Source: Actinomadura barringtoniae (GTDB taxonomy: Bacteria; Actinomycetota; Actinomycetes; Streptosporangiales; Streptosporangiaceae). From it: a DNA stretch of 64,000 nucleotides. This document shows positions 1 through 8,913 of this stretch, piece after piece (position 1 is the first letter of the stretch; each line of letters starts with the position of its first letter). The notes under the pieces were generated by a model, which did not search any database, was not told the origin of the DNA, and saw only the letters and a program-made list of their open reading frames with translations. The stretch covers positions 32,414 through 96,413 of the forward strand of contig NZ_JAGEOJ010000031.1 in assembly GCF_017573505.1 (NCBI RefSeq), written 5' to 3'. The position numbers and the translations under genes were made by a program.

Positions 1-1
1 G

Positions 2-535
2 CAGGCGGCGGCGCCCGACGCCCGGGTCGTCTACGTCGACAACGACCCGACCGTGCTGATCCACGCGCGGGCGCTGCTGACCAGCACGCCCGAGGGCAGG
101 ACCACCTACCTGGACGCCGACTTCCGCGCCCCGAAGCAGATCCTGGACTCGCGGGAGCTGCGCGAGACCCTGGACCTGGACCGCCCGGTGGCCCTCAGCG
201 TCATCGCGATGCTGCAGTTCATCGTCGACGACGAGGTCGCCAAGGGCGTGATCGACCGGCTGATGGAGCCGCTCGCCCCCGGCAGCGTCCTCGCCCTGTC
301 GACCGTCACGGCCGAGAGCGCGCCCGAGGAGGTCACGGGCGGCGTCGCGGCCTACAACGCCCGCGGCATCCCGACCATCGCCCGCAGCAAGGAGCAGGTC
401 GAGGCGTTCTTCGACGGCCTGGAGCTCCTGGATCCCGGGGTGGTCCTGGTCAACCACTGGCACGCCGACGACCTGGCGGCCGCGGTCGACGACGCCCACG
501 TTCACATGTACGGCGGTCTCGCCCGCAAGCCCTAG
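2..535 (+). CDS. SAM-dependent methyltransferase, DUF574 type (5' partial)
   Basis: The reading frame is open from the first bases of the window, so the gene starts upstream. The visible 177 residues begin inside the SAM-binding Rossmann fold: ARVVYVDNDPTVL is the acidic strand-2 motif that binds the SAM ribose. The C-terminus has the HVHMYGGLARKP ending typical of the actinobacterial DUF574 'SAM-dependent methyltransferase' family, which is usually about 260-280 residues, so roughly the first third is missing. Substrate unknown; the family is abundant in actinobacteria and mostly uncharacterised. It is followed convergently, after 13 bp, by an F420-type oxidoreductase. Confidence 0.8.
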   Translation, partial: QAAAPDARVVYVDNDPTVLIHARALLTSTPEGRTTYLDADFRAPKQILDSRELRETLDLDRPVALSVIAMLQFIVDDEVAKGVIDRLMEPLAPGSVLALSTVTAESAPEEVTGGVAAYNARGIPTIARSKEQVEAFFDGLELLDPGVVLVNHWHADDLAAAVDDAHVHMYGGLARKP

Positions 536-548
536 CGACCGGCACGGC

Positions 549-1499
549 TCAGCGTCCGGCCAGCAGCTCCACCACCGGCGCGAACGCGTCCATGTCAGAG
601 TCGGCCACCACGTAGTAGGAGAAGCCGTAGCGCTCGCGGCGCTCCAGCATCTGCTCGGCGATGTGCTCGGGCGGGCCGACGAACTGCGACGGCATGTCCA
701 GCACCAGCTCGGCGGAGGCCGTGCCCCAGCCGCGCAGCACCGCGACCTTGGCGGCGGTACGGCGCGGATCGTCGCCGAACGCCGGCGAGACGATCATGCT
801 GAGCTCCACGTCACGCCCCTCGGCGGCGGCCGCCTCGCGCACCCAGCGGGCCTTGCGGGCGATCGTGTCGGGCATCCGCTCGGAGATCTCGTCGGAGATG
901 GTCCCGTTCGGCAGCGCGCGAGGCAGGATCCCGGCGACGTCGGCGTACCGCCCGGCGATCCCGAGCATGCGCCGGCTGCCCGCGCCGACCAGCAGTGGTG
1001 GCCGCCGCCGCGGTCGCGGGAAGACCTCCAGGTCGCGCAGCCGGTAGTGCTCGCCGGAGAACGTGATCTTCTCCCCGCCGAGCATGCCCCGCAGGATCGC
1101 CAGCGCCTCCTCCAGCCGGTCCACGCGCATCCCGGCCGCGTCGAACGCCATCCCGGCCTGCTCGTACTCATCGCGGAGCCAGCCCGCGCCGAGCCCGAGC
1201 TCGAAACGCCCGCCCGACACCTGGTCGAGCGTCGCGGCCTCCTTGGCCAGCATCACCGGGTGCCGGTAGTCGTTGGCCAGCACCAGCGTGCCGAGCCGCA
1301 GCGTCCGCGTCGCGCACGCCACCGCGGTCAGCGCGATCATCGGCGCGAGCTGGTCGCCGAACGGCTCGGTCACGTAGTGGTCCCGCAGGGTCAGGGTCGC
1401 GTAGCCGAGCTCCTCGGCCCGCCCGGCCAGCGCGATCAGTCCCTGGGTCTCCGCCGCCTCGCCCGACTCGGCCACCACGCCGAACCGGAACGGCTTCAT
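549..1499 (-). CDS. LLM-class F420-dependent oxidoreductase
   Basis: A 316-residue luciferase-like (TIM-barrel) flavin/F420 oxidoreductase. Visible family signatures are the N-terminal MKPFRFGVVAES strand, LGYATLTLRDH, TRTLRLGTLVL and GGRFELGLGAGWLRDEYEQAGM, which match the TIGR03621-type F420-dependent subfamily. Substrate unknown. I place the start at the ATG at 1499 because an AGGTGA ribosome site sits just upstream and the homologous region begins there; the frame is open back to 1559, and a GTG three codons upstream is also possible. It is divergent from the DUF3311/symporter operon, with 154 bp between. The shared region shows no strong promoter that I can defend. Confidence 0.85.
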   Translation of the reverse strand: MKPFRFGVVAESGEAAETQGLIALAGRAEELGYATLTLRDHYVTEPFGDQLAPMIALTAVACATRTLRLGTLVLANDYRHPVMLAKEAATLDQVSGGRFELGLGAGWLRDEYEQAGMAFDAAGMRVDRLEEALAILRGMLGGEKITFSGEHYRLRDLEVFPRPRRRPPLLVGAGSRRMLGIAGRYADVAGILPRALPNGTISDEISERMPDTIARKARWVREAAAAEGRDVELSMIVSPAFGDDPRRTAAKVAVLRGWGTASAELVLDMPSQFVGPPEHIAEQMLERRERYGFSYYVVADSDMDAFAPVVELLAGR

Positions 1500-1653
1500 G
1501 TCGCTCACCTGCCGATTCTCGCCGCGGGGCTCGCTGCGACGCTGGCAGGAATCCGACATCAGGTTCGGGCGAGGCTGGGTTTCGGGTTACAGAAAAGTCA
1601 GATTTGCGCTGACCTCTGGTGCTCGGCGCTCTGGCCTCCCAAGATGAACGACC

Positions 1654-1890
1654 ATGAACGCCTCACCCCCCGCCCGCTCGTCGGTCCTGCACCGGGTCGT
1701 CGCCGGTGTCCTGCTGGCCGTCCCCTTCGTCGTCTATCTGGCCGTTCCCAGCTATGAGAAGGAGGACCCCAAGCTCGCCGGGTTCCCGTTCTTCTACTGG
1801 TGGCAGCTGCTCTGGGTGGTCCTCACCGCGGTCTGCATCGGGGGAGCGCACCTGCTCCTGCGCCGTAAGAACGCGGGGGGTGCCAAGTGA
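1654..1890 (+). CDS. DUF3311 small membrane protein, symporter partner
   Basis: A 78-residue protein with two predicted membrane helices (about residues 12-30 and 48-68) joined by a loop containing YEKEDPKLAGFPFFYWWQLLW, the conserved core of DUF3311. Proteins of this family nearly always sit directly before a sodium:solute symporter gene and are thought to be an accessory subunit. Here its stop overlaps the GTG start of the symporter by 4 bp (GTGA), so the two are translationally coupled. Confidence 0.85.
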   Translation: MNASPPARSSVLHRVVAGVLLAVPFVVYLAVPSYEKEDPKLAGFPFFYWWQLLWVVLTAVCIGGAHLLLRRKNAGGAK

Positions 1891-3533
1891 AGGACGTGAA
1901 TGGCGTCGAGCTCGGCATCTTCATCTTCTTCTTCGCCGTGGTGACGGTGATCGGCTTCGCCGCCGCGCGCTGGCGCCGCGGGCAGACCATCATGCACCTG
2001 GACGAGTGGGGGCTTGGCGGGCGCAGCTTCGGCACGTTCGTCACCTGGTTCCTGCTCGGCGGCGACCTGTACAGCGCCTACACCTTCGTCGCCGTGCCCG
2101 CCGCGGTCTTCGCGGGCGGCGCGATGGGCTTCTGGTCGGTGCCCTACGGCGCGATCGCCTACCCGATCGTGTTCCTGATCGGCCCGCGCCTGTGGTCGGT
2201 CGCGAACCGGCACGGCTACGTGACCGCCGCCGACTTCGTGCGCGGGCGGTTCGGGTCCAGATCGCTCGGCCTGGCGATCGCGCTCACCGGAATCCTGGCG
2301 ATGATGCCCTACATCGCGCTGCAGCTCGTCGGGATCCAGGCCGTGCTCACGGTCATGGGCATCACCGGCTCCGGGATCAAGGCCGACCTGCCGCTGTTCA
2401 TCGCGTTCGCGCTGCTGGCCGCCTACACCTACACCTCGGGCCTGCGCGCGCCCGCGCTGATCGCCTTCGTCAAGGACGTGCTGATCTATCTGGTCATCCT
2501 CGTCGCGATCTTCTACATCCCGACCAAGCTGGGCGGCTGGGACGGCATCTTCGACAAGGCGGGCGCGGCGCTGGCCAAGCCCAACCCGGCCACCGGCAAG
2601 CCGGCCGGGTCGCTGATCACCGGCGACATGACGCGCTGGGCGTACGGGACGCTCGCGCTCGGCTCCTCGCTCGCGCTGTTCATCTACCCGCACACGGTGA
2701 CCGGCGCGCTGGCGTCCGGCCGCCGCAGTGTCATCAAGCGGAACGCGGCGCTGCTCCCGGCCTACTCGCTGCTGCTCGGCCTGCTGGCCCTGCTCGGCTA
2801 CATGGCGCTGGCCAACCCGGGCGTCGTCGCCGACGTCAAGGCCGCAAAGAACCCGCAGCTGGCCGTGCCGCTGCTGTTCGACCACATGTTCCCGAGCTGG
2901 TTCGCCGGGATCGCGTTCGCCGCCATCGGCATCGGCGCGCTCGTGCCCGCCGCGATCATGTCGATCGCCGCGTCGAACCTGTTCACGCGCAACGTCTACA
3001 CCGCGTTCCTGCGCCCGGACGCCTCGCCGGAGGAGGAGACCAGGGTCTCCAAGCTGGTGTCGCTGCTGGTGAAGGTGGGCGCGCTGATCTTCGTGCTCGG
3101 CTTCGACAAGTCGCTGGCCATCAACCTGCAGCTGCTCGGCGGCATCTGGATCGTGCAGACGTTCCCGGCGATCGCGATCGGCCTGTTCACCCGGTGGTTC
3201 CACCGCTGGGCGCTGCTGGCCGGCTGGGCCGTCGGCATGGCGTACGGCACGGTCACGGCGTACAACACCTCCTCGCCGACACAGAAGCACTTCGGCGCGC
3301 CGCTCGCCGACATCCCGGGCCTCGGGCACACCGGCTACATCGCGCTCACGGCGTTCGTGTTCAACATCGCCGTGGTCGTCGTGCTGACCTTCGCGCTCAG
3401 GGTCCTGAACGTCCCCGACGGCAAGGACGAGACCAGCCCGGACGACTACACCGCCGACGCCGCTGACGCCGCTGACGCCGGTGACGCCGGTGACCGACCT
3501 GGGAAAATCACGACCGTCGGAGAATCGAGCTGA
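1887..3533 (+). CDS. Sodium:solute symporter (MctP-like monocarboxylate permease)
   Basis: A 548-residue multi-pass membrane protein with about 13 hydrophobic segments and SSS-family features: MHLDEWGLGGRSFGTFVTWFLLGGDLYSAYTFVAVPAA in the first third and GIGALVPAAIMSIAASNLFTRNVY around residues 350-380. The pairing with a DUF3311 gene matches actinobacterial and rhizobial MctP-type monocarboxylate uptake systems; the substrate here (lactate, pyruvate, propionate, alanine or other) cannot be read from sequence. The C-terminal tail is a cytoplasmic Asp/Ala repeat (AADAADAADAGDAGD). It ends 7 bp from the convergent kinase gene. Confidence 0.85.
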   Translation: MKDVNGVELGIFIFFFAVVTVIGFAAARWRRGQTIMHLDEWGLGGRSFGTFVTWFLLGGDLYSAYTFVAVPAAVFAGGAMGFWSVPYGAIAYPIVFLIGPRLWSVANRHGYVTAADFVRGRFGSRSLGLAIALTGILAMMPYIALQLVGIQAVLTVMGITGSGIKADLPLFIAFALLAAYTYTSGLRAPALIAFVKDVLIYLVILVAIFYIPTKLGGWDGIFDKAGAALAKPNPATGKPAGSLITGDMTRWAYGTLALGSSLALFIYPHTVTGALASGRRSVIKRNAALLPAYSLLLGLLALLGYMALANPGVVADVKAAKNPQLAVPLLFDHMFPSWFAGIAFAAIGIGALVPAAIMSIAASNLFTRNVYTAFLRPDASPEEETRVSKLVSLLVKVGALIFVLGFDKSLAINLQLLGGIWIVQTFPAIAIGLFTRWFHRWALLAGWAVGMAYGTVTAYNTSSPTQKHFGAPLADIPGLGHTGYIALTAFVFNIAVVVVLTFALRVLNVPDGKDETSPDDYTADAADAADAGDAGDRPGKITTVGESS

Positions 3534-3540
3534 TGCCGGA

Positions 3541-5247
3541 TCAGCAGACCTTCGCGGTCACGCTGCGCTGCTCGCTGCTGGGAGAACGCAGGGCGAGGGT
3601 GAACCGATGCGTGCCCGAACTGGCGCTGATCGTCGTCCCCAAGTAAAGGGAGTTGGGGTTGCCTGTACGGCTATGGCTACCGCGGACGCGGCCATCGAGG
3701 ATGGTCTGATATTCGAACCTCGGGCTGGACGTGCCATAGCCGTTGAAGCCGTACGAAATATCGACCACGCCGTCTTCGAAGCAGGCTCTTTTGGTGTCCC
3801 AGTGGATCGATACCGTTTCCGACCTGAGGTAGGCGATCCGTGCGCTCCCTCCACCTCCTCCGGAGGGAGGCTTCGTCGGCTTGGGGTCGTTGCCGCCAGG
3901 ATTGGAGGACTTACCCGGGCGGGGGCTCCGGCCGTCGCCCGGGCTCGGGGACCCGCTCGACGCGCCGGGCGAAGGCTTTCCCGACGGGGATCCGGCCGTC
4001 TTGCCCGTGCCCGGAGCAGGGTTGCCCAGTGCGCCAGGCCGTCCCGGGTTGTTGCCGGAGAGCCCCGCTGTCTCGCGACCGGCCGAGTCCTTGGTGTCGG
4101 GGTCGCCTCCGAACTGCGTCCACAACACGATCGCGGCGACGGTGGCCGCGATCAGTGCGCCCGCCGCGCCGACCCCCAGGATGAGAGCGGGCTTCTTCCC
4201 CGATCCCTGCTGCCGAGGCTGTCCCGGACGCAGCGGACCCGGCATGACGGGCGGGCCGGGCGGGCCGGGCATGGCGGGAGCGCCGGGCAGGACGGGCTGG
4301 GCGGGCTGGGCGGGCTGACCGGGCTGGGCGGGCTGACCGGGCTGGGCGGGCTGGCTGAGCGGGCCAGGGGGAGCCGGGATCGGTGAAGCAAGTGGTGCGG
4401 CGAGTGGCTGCGGGGTCCGGGCCGCTTGCGGGCCGGTCGCCGCCGGGGACTCCGACCCCAGGAGGCGGAGCAGGACGGCTTCCATGGTCGGTCGTTGGGA
4501 AGGTTCCTTGGCCAGGCACGCGGCGACGGTCGAGCGCAGCGGCTCGTGGAGCGTGGTGAGGTCGGGGTCGTCCGACAGGACGCGCTTCATGATGGCCGGC
4601 AGCGTGTCGGCGCCGAAGGCGGGCCTGCCCGTCGCCGCGTACACCATGACGACGCCCCAGGCGAAGACGTCGGCCGGGGGACCGACCTCGTCGCCGTTGA
4701 ACTGCTCGGGGGCCATGTAGGCGGGCGTGCCGATGATGCCGCTGGTGACGGTCAGCGGGGCCTCGCTCGCACGCGCGATGCCGAAGTCGATGACGCGGGG
4801 GCCGTCCTGGCCCAGGAGGACGTTGGACGGTTTGAAGTCGCGATGGACGATCCCGGCCTGGTGGATCGCGGCCAGCGCCGAGGCGGTGGCGACGGCGAGC
4901 CGCAGGACCGCGGCCCTGCCCTGGCGCGGTCCGGCCTGCTGGAGCGAGGGTCCCTCGACGTACTCGGTGACCACGTACGGGCGCGTGCCCTCCACCGACG
5001 CGTCCAGGACCTGCGCGATGCAGAACGGATCGACGCGGCGCGCGGCGGCGATCTCCTTCATGAACCGGTCGCGGACACGCGGGTCGGCGGCGATCTCCTC
5101 GCGAAGGAGCTTCACCGCGACGGGAATCCCGTCGGGGCCGGAGCCGAGGTAGACCACGCCCTGGCCGCCCATGCCGAGCCGTCCGGTCAGCCGGTACGGG
5201 CCTACCACGGTCGGGTCGTCGGGGCGCAGCGGCGGCGTCTCGGGCAT
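3541..5247 (-). CDS. PknB-type transmembrane Ser/Thr protein kinase
   Basis: A 568-residue Hanks-type kinase. Residues 17-263 are the catalytic domain: glycine loop GMGGQGVVYLG (about 25-35), catalytic Lys46 (VAVKLL), HRD loop with Asp137 (IVHRDFKPSNVLL), DFG at 154 (VIDFGIARA) and activation segment GTPAYMAPEQF. A Pro/Ala/Gln linker (about 270-345, with PAQPGQ-type repeats) leads to one membrane helix at about 354-378, then a Gly/Pro/Ser-rich spacer and a beta-rich extracellular domain that ends with two cysteines in the last 100 residues. There are no PASTA repeats, so the sensor domain is unlike PknB itself. All catalytic residues are present, so it should be active. Confidence 0.9.
   Translation of the reverse strand: MPETPPLRPDDPTVVGPYRLTGRLGMGGQGVVYLGSGPDGIPVAVKLLREEIAADPRVRDRFMKEIAAARRVDPFCIAQVLDASVEGTRPYVVTEYVEGPSLQQAGPRQGRAAVLRLAVATASALAAIHQAGIVHRDFKPSNVLLGQDGPRVIDFGIARASEAPLTVTSGIIGTPAYMAPEQFNGDEVGPPADVFAWGVVMVYAATGRPAFGADTLPAIMKRVLSDDPDLTTLHEPLRSTVAACLAKEPSQRPTMEAVLLRLLGSESPAATGPQAARTPQPLAAPLASPIPAPPGPLSQPAQPGQPAQPGQPAQPAQPVLPGAPAMPGPPGPPVMPGPLRPGQPRQQGSGKKPALILGVGAAGALIAATVAAIVLWTQFGGDPDTKDSAGRETAGLSGNNPGRPGALGNPAPGTGKTAGSPSGKPSPGASSGSPSPGDGRSPRPGKSSNPGGNDPKPTKPPSGGGGGSARIAYLRSETVSIHWDTKRACFEDGVVDISYGFNGYGTSSPRFEYQTILDGRVRGSHSRTGNPNSLYLGTTISASSGTHRFTLALRSPSSEQRSVTAKVC
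4280..4372 (-). repeat. Short tandem repeats encoding the PAQPGQ linker
   Basis: Imperfect GGGCTGGGCGGGCTGACC-type units (read on the + strand) repeat several times inside the kinase gene and encode the Pro/Ala/Gln/Gly linker before the membrane helix. The unit length is a multiple of three, so copy-number change would lengthen or shorten the linker without breaking the frame. Confidence 0.7.
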
Positions 5248-5266
5248 AGGGGTGGGCTCCAGGCAA

Positions 5267-5287
5267 GATCACGAGGGGAGAGTGATC
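5267..5287. promoter_or_regulatory. GATCAC/GTGATC inverted repeat upstream of the kinase gene
   Basis: Arms GATCAC (5267-5272) and GTGATC (5282-5287) are separated by 9 nt, about 20 bp upstream of the kinase start at 5247. The right arm is part of the palindrome GTGATCAC. It may be an operator or a hairpin in the 5' leader. There is no further evidence for a cognate regulator. Confidence 0.25.
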
Positions 5288-5366
5288 ACCCTAATACAGA
5301 ATCGGTGCATTCCCGGGCGCCTTGGACCAGCGGAGCGGCGGAGCACCGAGGGGACCTGGGCGCCGT

Positions 5367-6797
5367 TCAGGCGGTCGAGGCGAGCCGGCGCGTGTACTCC
5401 GCCCACGCGTCGGCGAGCCGGTCCACCGCCGCCTCCACGGTCTGCGGCGACTCGGCGAACGAGAGCCGCAGTCCGTTCAGGTGACGCCCGTCCACGCACG
5501 CGGTGACGCCCGACGCCGCGATCACGCCGTGCCGGGTCGCGGCCAGGTGCGCGAAGTCCTCGCTCTCGTCCACCGGGAGCGTCACCCACGTCGAGAGTCC
5601 CGCGTGCGGCCGGTCGACGTGCCAGGACGGCAGCTTCTCGGCGATCAGCGCGAGCAGCAGGTCCCGGCGTTCCTTCAGCGTGGCCCGCAGCTCGTCCCGC
5701 CACGCGCGGTCCGCCGCGCGCAGCAGCCGGGCCGCGATCAGCTGCGACGGAACGCTCGGCGCCAGGTCGGCGGCCGTCCGGAGCCGCAGCAGGTGCCCGT
5801 AGAGCCGGTGCGGCGAACGGATCCAGCCGACCCGCAGCCCGGCCCAGAACATCTTCGACAGCGACCCGACCACGACCACCGAGTCGTCGTCGGCGCCCAG
5901 CGGAACGGCCCGCCCCCGCACTCGTCCCAGGTCAAGCCCGGACTGTGACAGGTCCTCGACGACCACGGCCTCGCGCCGCTTGGCCACCTCGAGCAGCGAC
6001 GCCCGCCGCCCCGCGCTCAGCACCGCGCCCGTCGGGTCGTGCGCGGGCGGATCGACGTAGATCACTGCACCCGACGCCGCCGCGCGTTCGATCGCCCGTA
6101 CGTCGACGCCGTGGGAGTCGACCGGCACGCCGACGACCCGGCTGCCCTGCGCGGCCACGGCCCCGACCAGGCCCGGGTTGGCCGGGCAGCCCGCCACCAC
6201 CGGCCGTCCGGGAACGACCAGGGCGGCGGTGATCAGCGACAGCGCGTTCTGGGCGCCCGAGGTCACGATCAGCATGTCCGGCGTGGTCGGCAGGCCGAGC
6301 CGCCGGGTCAGGTATTCGGCCAGCGCCCGCCGCAGCTCGGGCAGGCCCGCCGCGTCCAGCCCGCGCCCCAGGCCGTCCAGCGATTCCAGAATCGGCCCCT
6401 CGACCGGCGGCAGATGGTCGGTCCCGGCCGGAACGCCCAGCGACAGGTTGATCACGTCGGCGTCGCTCGACAGCCGCCGCAGCAGCAGTCCCGACCCCGG
6501 GGTCTCCTTGGGCGCGTGCATCCAGGCGGGCCGAGGCCGGATGAACGTCCCCGCGCCCTGCCGCCGTTCGACGAGCCCGGCCTCGGCGAGGCCCTCGTAC
6601 GCCCGGACGGTCGTGCCCCGGCTCACCCCGAGCGCGTCGGCCAGCAGCCGTTCGGCGGGCAGGCGGTCGCCCGCGTCGATCAGCCGGGTCGCCATGGCGT
6701 CCGCGATGGCCGCCGCGATCTGGCGGTACCGCGGGCCCTCGCGACGCTCCCAGCCGTCGAGCGCGACCCGTACCCACCAGTTCACATCGGGGTCCAT
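5367..6797 (-). CDS. MocR-type GntR/aminotransferase-fold transcriptional regulator
   Basis: A 476-residue fusion. Residues about 20-90 form a GntR winged helix (PRYRQIAAAIADAM, AERLLADALGVSRGTTVRAYEGLAEAGLVERRQGAGTFI), followed by a class I aminotransferase-like domain with the PLP lysine in VVVGSLSKMFWAGLRVGWIRSP. MocR regulators usually sense PLP or PLP-linked amines and act on a divergent gene. Here the divergent neighbour, 53 bp away, is the SCO6745-family gene at 6851, making it a candidate target. The leading ATG follows directly after the divergent region, and its 5' leader must be short. Confidence 0.88.
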   Translation of the reverse strand: MDPDVNWWVRVALDGWERREGPRYRQIAAAIADAMATRLIDAGDRLPAERLLADALGVSRGTTVRAYEGLAEAGLVERRQGAGTFIRPRPAWMHAPKETPGSGLLLRRLSSDADVINLSLGVPAGTDHLPPVEGPILESLDGLGRGLDAAGLPELRRALAEYLTRRLGLPTTPDMLIVTSGAQNALSLITAALVVPGRPVVAGCPANPGLVGAVAAQGSRVVGVPVDSHGVDVRAIERAAASGAVIYVDPPAHDPTGAVLSAGRRASLLEVAKRREAVVVEDLSQSGLDLGRVRGRAVPLGADDDSVVVVGSLSKMFWAGLRVGWIRSPHRLYGHLLRLRTAADLAPSVPSQLIAARLLRAADRAWRDELRATLKERRDLLLALIAEKLPSWHVDRPHAGLSTWVTLPVDESEDFAHLAATRHGVIAASGVTACVDGRHLNGLRLSFAESPQTVEAAVDRLADAWAEYTRRLASTA

Positions 6798-6850
6798 TTA
6801 TCCAGATTGGCACTGTTCCGCTACTCGGCGCAACGTCCATACTGCTGTTC

Positions 6851-7702
6851 ATGACCGCGAGCCCCGCCCTCACCAGGAGTTTCTGGGAGGCGATCGAGCC
6901 CGTTCACGCCGTCGCCTACTTCGCGCCCGAGGTCGCCGAGGCCGACCGCGACCTGGGCCTGCGCGGCTTCTGGATGGCCTACTTCGCCGGACGGCTCGCC
7001 CCGGCCGGGGCCGTGACGCCCAAGGTCGCGAACGCGCTCTGCTTCGTCTTCGCTCCCGCCCGGGTGGAACGCGCGATCCCCGACGCCTGGTCGTACGCCA
7101 CACCTGACCAGGTGGTCCGCACACGCCTGGACGCGGTCGAGCGGACCCTCGAACGCGCACTTCCGCCCTCCCCGCACCTGGAACGCCTCGCCGACCTGCT
7201 CGAAGAGGCCGTCGAGGGCTGCGCGTTCGAGGGCCGGGCCCTGGCCGCCGCCTGGTCGGGCGTTCCGCGTCCAGCCTCGACCACCGGCAGGGTCTGGCTC
7301 GCCGCGACGATCCTGCGCGAGCACCGCGGCGACGGCCACACGATGGCCATCGCGCACGCCTCGCTGACCGGCCTGGAGGCAGGGGTCACCCATGTCGCCG
7401 CCGGTGCCGTCACGCGCGAGCTCGTTCAGGTCAGCCGGGGCTGGACCGACGACGAGTGGGAGCAGGCCCGCAGTTCCCTCACCGCGCGCGGCCTCCTCAC
7501 CCCCGACTTCCACCTCACCTCAGAGGGCGAGGCGCTTCGCGGAGAGATCGAGGACGTCACCGACCGCCTGGCCGCGGGCCCTGTCGCCCACCTGGGCCCG
7601 GCCGCCGAGGAGGCGATCGAGATCGCCCGCCCGCTGAGCCGCCACCTCGTCGACGCCGGCCTCATTCCCGTCCCCAACCCCATGGGTGCCCCTCGCCCCT
7701 AG
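6851..7702 (+). CDS. SCO6745-family helix-turn-helix protein
   Basis: A 283-residue cytoplasmic protein resembling the actinobacterial SCO6745 family: FWEAIEPVHAVAYFAPE near the N-terminus, GLRGFWMAYFAGRLAPAGAV, LCFVFAPARVERAIPDAW, and a C-terminal MarR-like winged helix (GWTDDEWEQARSSLTARGLLTPDFHLTSEGEALRGEIEDVTDRLA). The function of the family is unknown. It lies divergent from the MocR regulator and 9 bp before a lipoprotein gene, with which it is probably cotranscribed. Confidence 0.75.
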   Translation: MTASPALTRSFWEAIEPVHAVAYFAPEVAEADRDLGLRGFWMAYFAGRLAPAGAVTPKVANALCFVFAPARVERAIPDAWSYATPDQVVRTRLDAVERTLERALPPSPHLERLADLLEEAVEGCAFEGRALAAAWSGVPRPASTTGRVWLAATILREHRGDGHTMAIAHASLTGLEAGVTHVAAGAVTRELVQVSRGWTDDEWEQARSSLTARGLLTPDFHLTSEGEALRGEIEDVTDRLAAGPVAHLGPAAEEAIEIARPLSRHLVDAGLIPVPNPMGAPRP

Positions 7703-7711
7703 GAGGAACGT

Positions 7712-8401
7712 GTGCGCGTAACGGCTGTGACCGCGACGACGATCCTGGCCGCCTGCCTCCTGGCGGCCTGCTCGGGATCGGACTCGGACGCTCCCCAAGC
7801 AGCCCCGCCCAAGACCACGGCCCAGGCCACCCCGGCCGCCCCGGCCGCGCCGCAGCCCTGGCAGCGCAATCGCGCGTGCGTCAGCTCCAAGGACTTCACC
7901 GGCAAGGCGGTGCCCTTCCGGCCGAACGGTCCCAACAAGTTCAACGAGAAGTGGTTCGACGGGGGCTACGAAGGCGTGGCCGAGATCCCGAAGTTCGCCA
8001 GCGACGACGACGCCCTCACGCGGCAGGTCATCCTGCCGGACGGCTGGAAGCCCGATGCCCGCGACAAGTACGACTCGGCCGTCGCGTCGTTGGTGCTCTG
8101 CCACACCGCGACAGCGACGGGCACCCGACGGATCTCCACCTGCAAGTTCACCGTCCTGGGACCGGGCAAGTCCCCGAACACCATGCCGGTCGTACCCGCC
8201 ACGCACCACTTCGAGGTCTACGAATCCAGGACCGGGCGGCTCCTCACCTCGTTCGACCTCAAGGGCACCGACCGGCGCCCCGCGGCGGCCTGCCCGGACC
8301 ACGCCTACAACGTCAGCCGCGCCGACGTCATCGCCCAGGCCCCGTTCGACAAAGAGGTGGTCGACAAGCTCCGCCCGGTCCAGGAGGGCCACGCCCCCTA
8401 G
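7712..8401 (+). CDS. Hypothetical secreted lipoprotein
   Basis: A 229-residue protein starting at GTG, chosen because AGGAGG lies 5 bp upstream. It begins with a lipoprotein signal peptide (MRVTAVTATTILAACLLAACSGS) with a lipobox LAAC, cleavage before Cys20, followed by a Ser/Ala/Pro-rich tether. The mature domain has four or so cysteines (ACVSSKDF, LVLCHTATATGTRRISTCKF, AAACPDHAY), suggesting disulfides. I do not recognise a domain. It is 9 bp after the SCO6745-family gene, and its stop codon interlocks with that of the convergent VOC gene. Confidence 0.75.
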   Translation: MRVTAVTATTILAACLLAACSGSDSDAPQAAPPKTTAQATPAAPAAPQPWQRNRACVSSKDFTGKAVPFRPNGPNKFNEKWFDGGYEGVAEIPKFASDDDALTRQVILPDGWKPDARDKYDSAVASLVLCHTATATGTRRISTCKFTVLGPGKSPNTMPVVPATHHFEVYESRTGRLLTSFDLKGTDRRPAAACPDHAYNVSRADVIAQAPFDKEVVDKLRPVQEGHAP

Positions 8402-8811
8402 CGTGGCGCGGGCGCGGTGATCTCGATGATGGTGCCGAGGTTGTCGGTGATGAACGCGATGCGCCGGCCGATCTCCGGTACGTCCATCGGCCCGCCGATC
8501 AGCGGCACGCCGAGGTCGTTCAGCCGGGCGATCGCCGCGTCGAGGTCGTCGACGGCCAGGCAGAAGTGATGCAGGCGCGCCGGGTCCATGCTCGACAGGA
8601 TGTCGTGGGTCGGCGGCCGGCCGTTCGACGCGCCCGCCAGCAGTTCGATCTTGGCGTCGCCGTTGACGAGGAACGTGAACGTCGTGCCGTGCGCCTCGAA
8701 TTGCTTCTCGACGTTGAAGTCGAGGGTGCTCGAATACCACTTGATGGTGGCGTCGAGCTCGTCGGGCGTCACGGTGATTCCGACGTGGTCGTGAGAAAAC
8801 GAGTTGGTCAT
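8398..8811 (-). CDS. VOC (glyoxalase/bleomycin-resistance fold) protein
   Basis: A 137-residue protein with two betaalphabetabetabeta modules, as expected for a VOC dioxygenase/glyoxalase fold: HVGITVTPDELDATIKWYSSTLDFNV, LHHFCLAVDDLDAAIARLNDLGV, and IAFITDNLGTIIEITAPA. Candidate metal ligands are His9, His87 and the Glu near the C-terminus. The start ATG at 8811 fits the fold's usual first strand. The frame is open far upstream on this strand, but that extension lies antisense to the regulator at 8914. It is divergent from that MmyB-type regulator, which could control it. Confidence 0.82.
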   Translation of the reverse strand: MTNSFSHDHVGITVTPDELDATIKWYSSTLDFNVEKQFEAHGTTFTFLVNGDAKIELLAGASNGRPPTHDILSSMDPARLHHFCLAVDDLDAAIARLNDLGVPLIGGPMDVPEIGRRIAFITDNLGTIIEITAPAPR

Positions 8812-8913
8812 GCAGCCGATATTCACTGGCTCCGGACGGGGCGACCAGCTAACGATCGACGGTAGGAAAAGCGCTACCACCCTCCTCTGGACACCCTGCG
8901 GGACAATGGAACG

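Noticed and set aside
1706..3466. 586-codon frame overlapping the symporter gene in another + frame
   Set aside because: Arg/Ala-rich shadow typical of GC-rich DNA; the symporter frame has membrane helices and a partner gene.
6798..6850. TTGGCA (6807) and CATACT (6838) as a promoter between MocR and its divergent gene
   Set aside because: The 25-bp spacing is too long for a sigma-70 promoter; I left the 53-bp gap without a promoter call.
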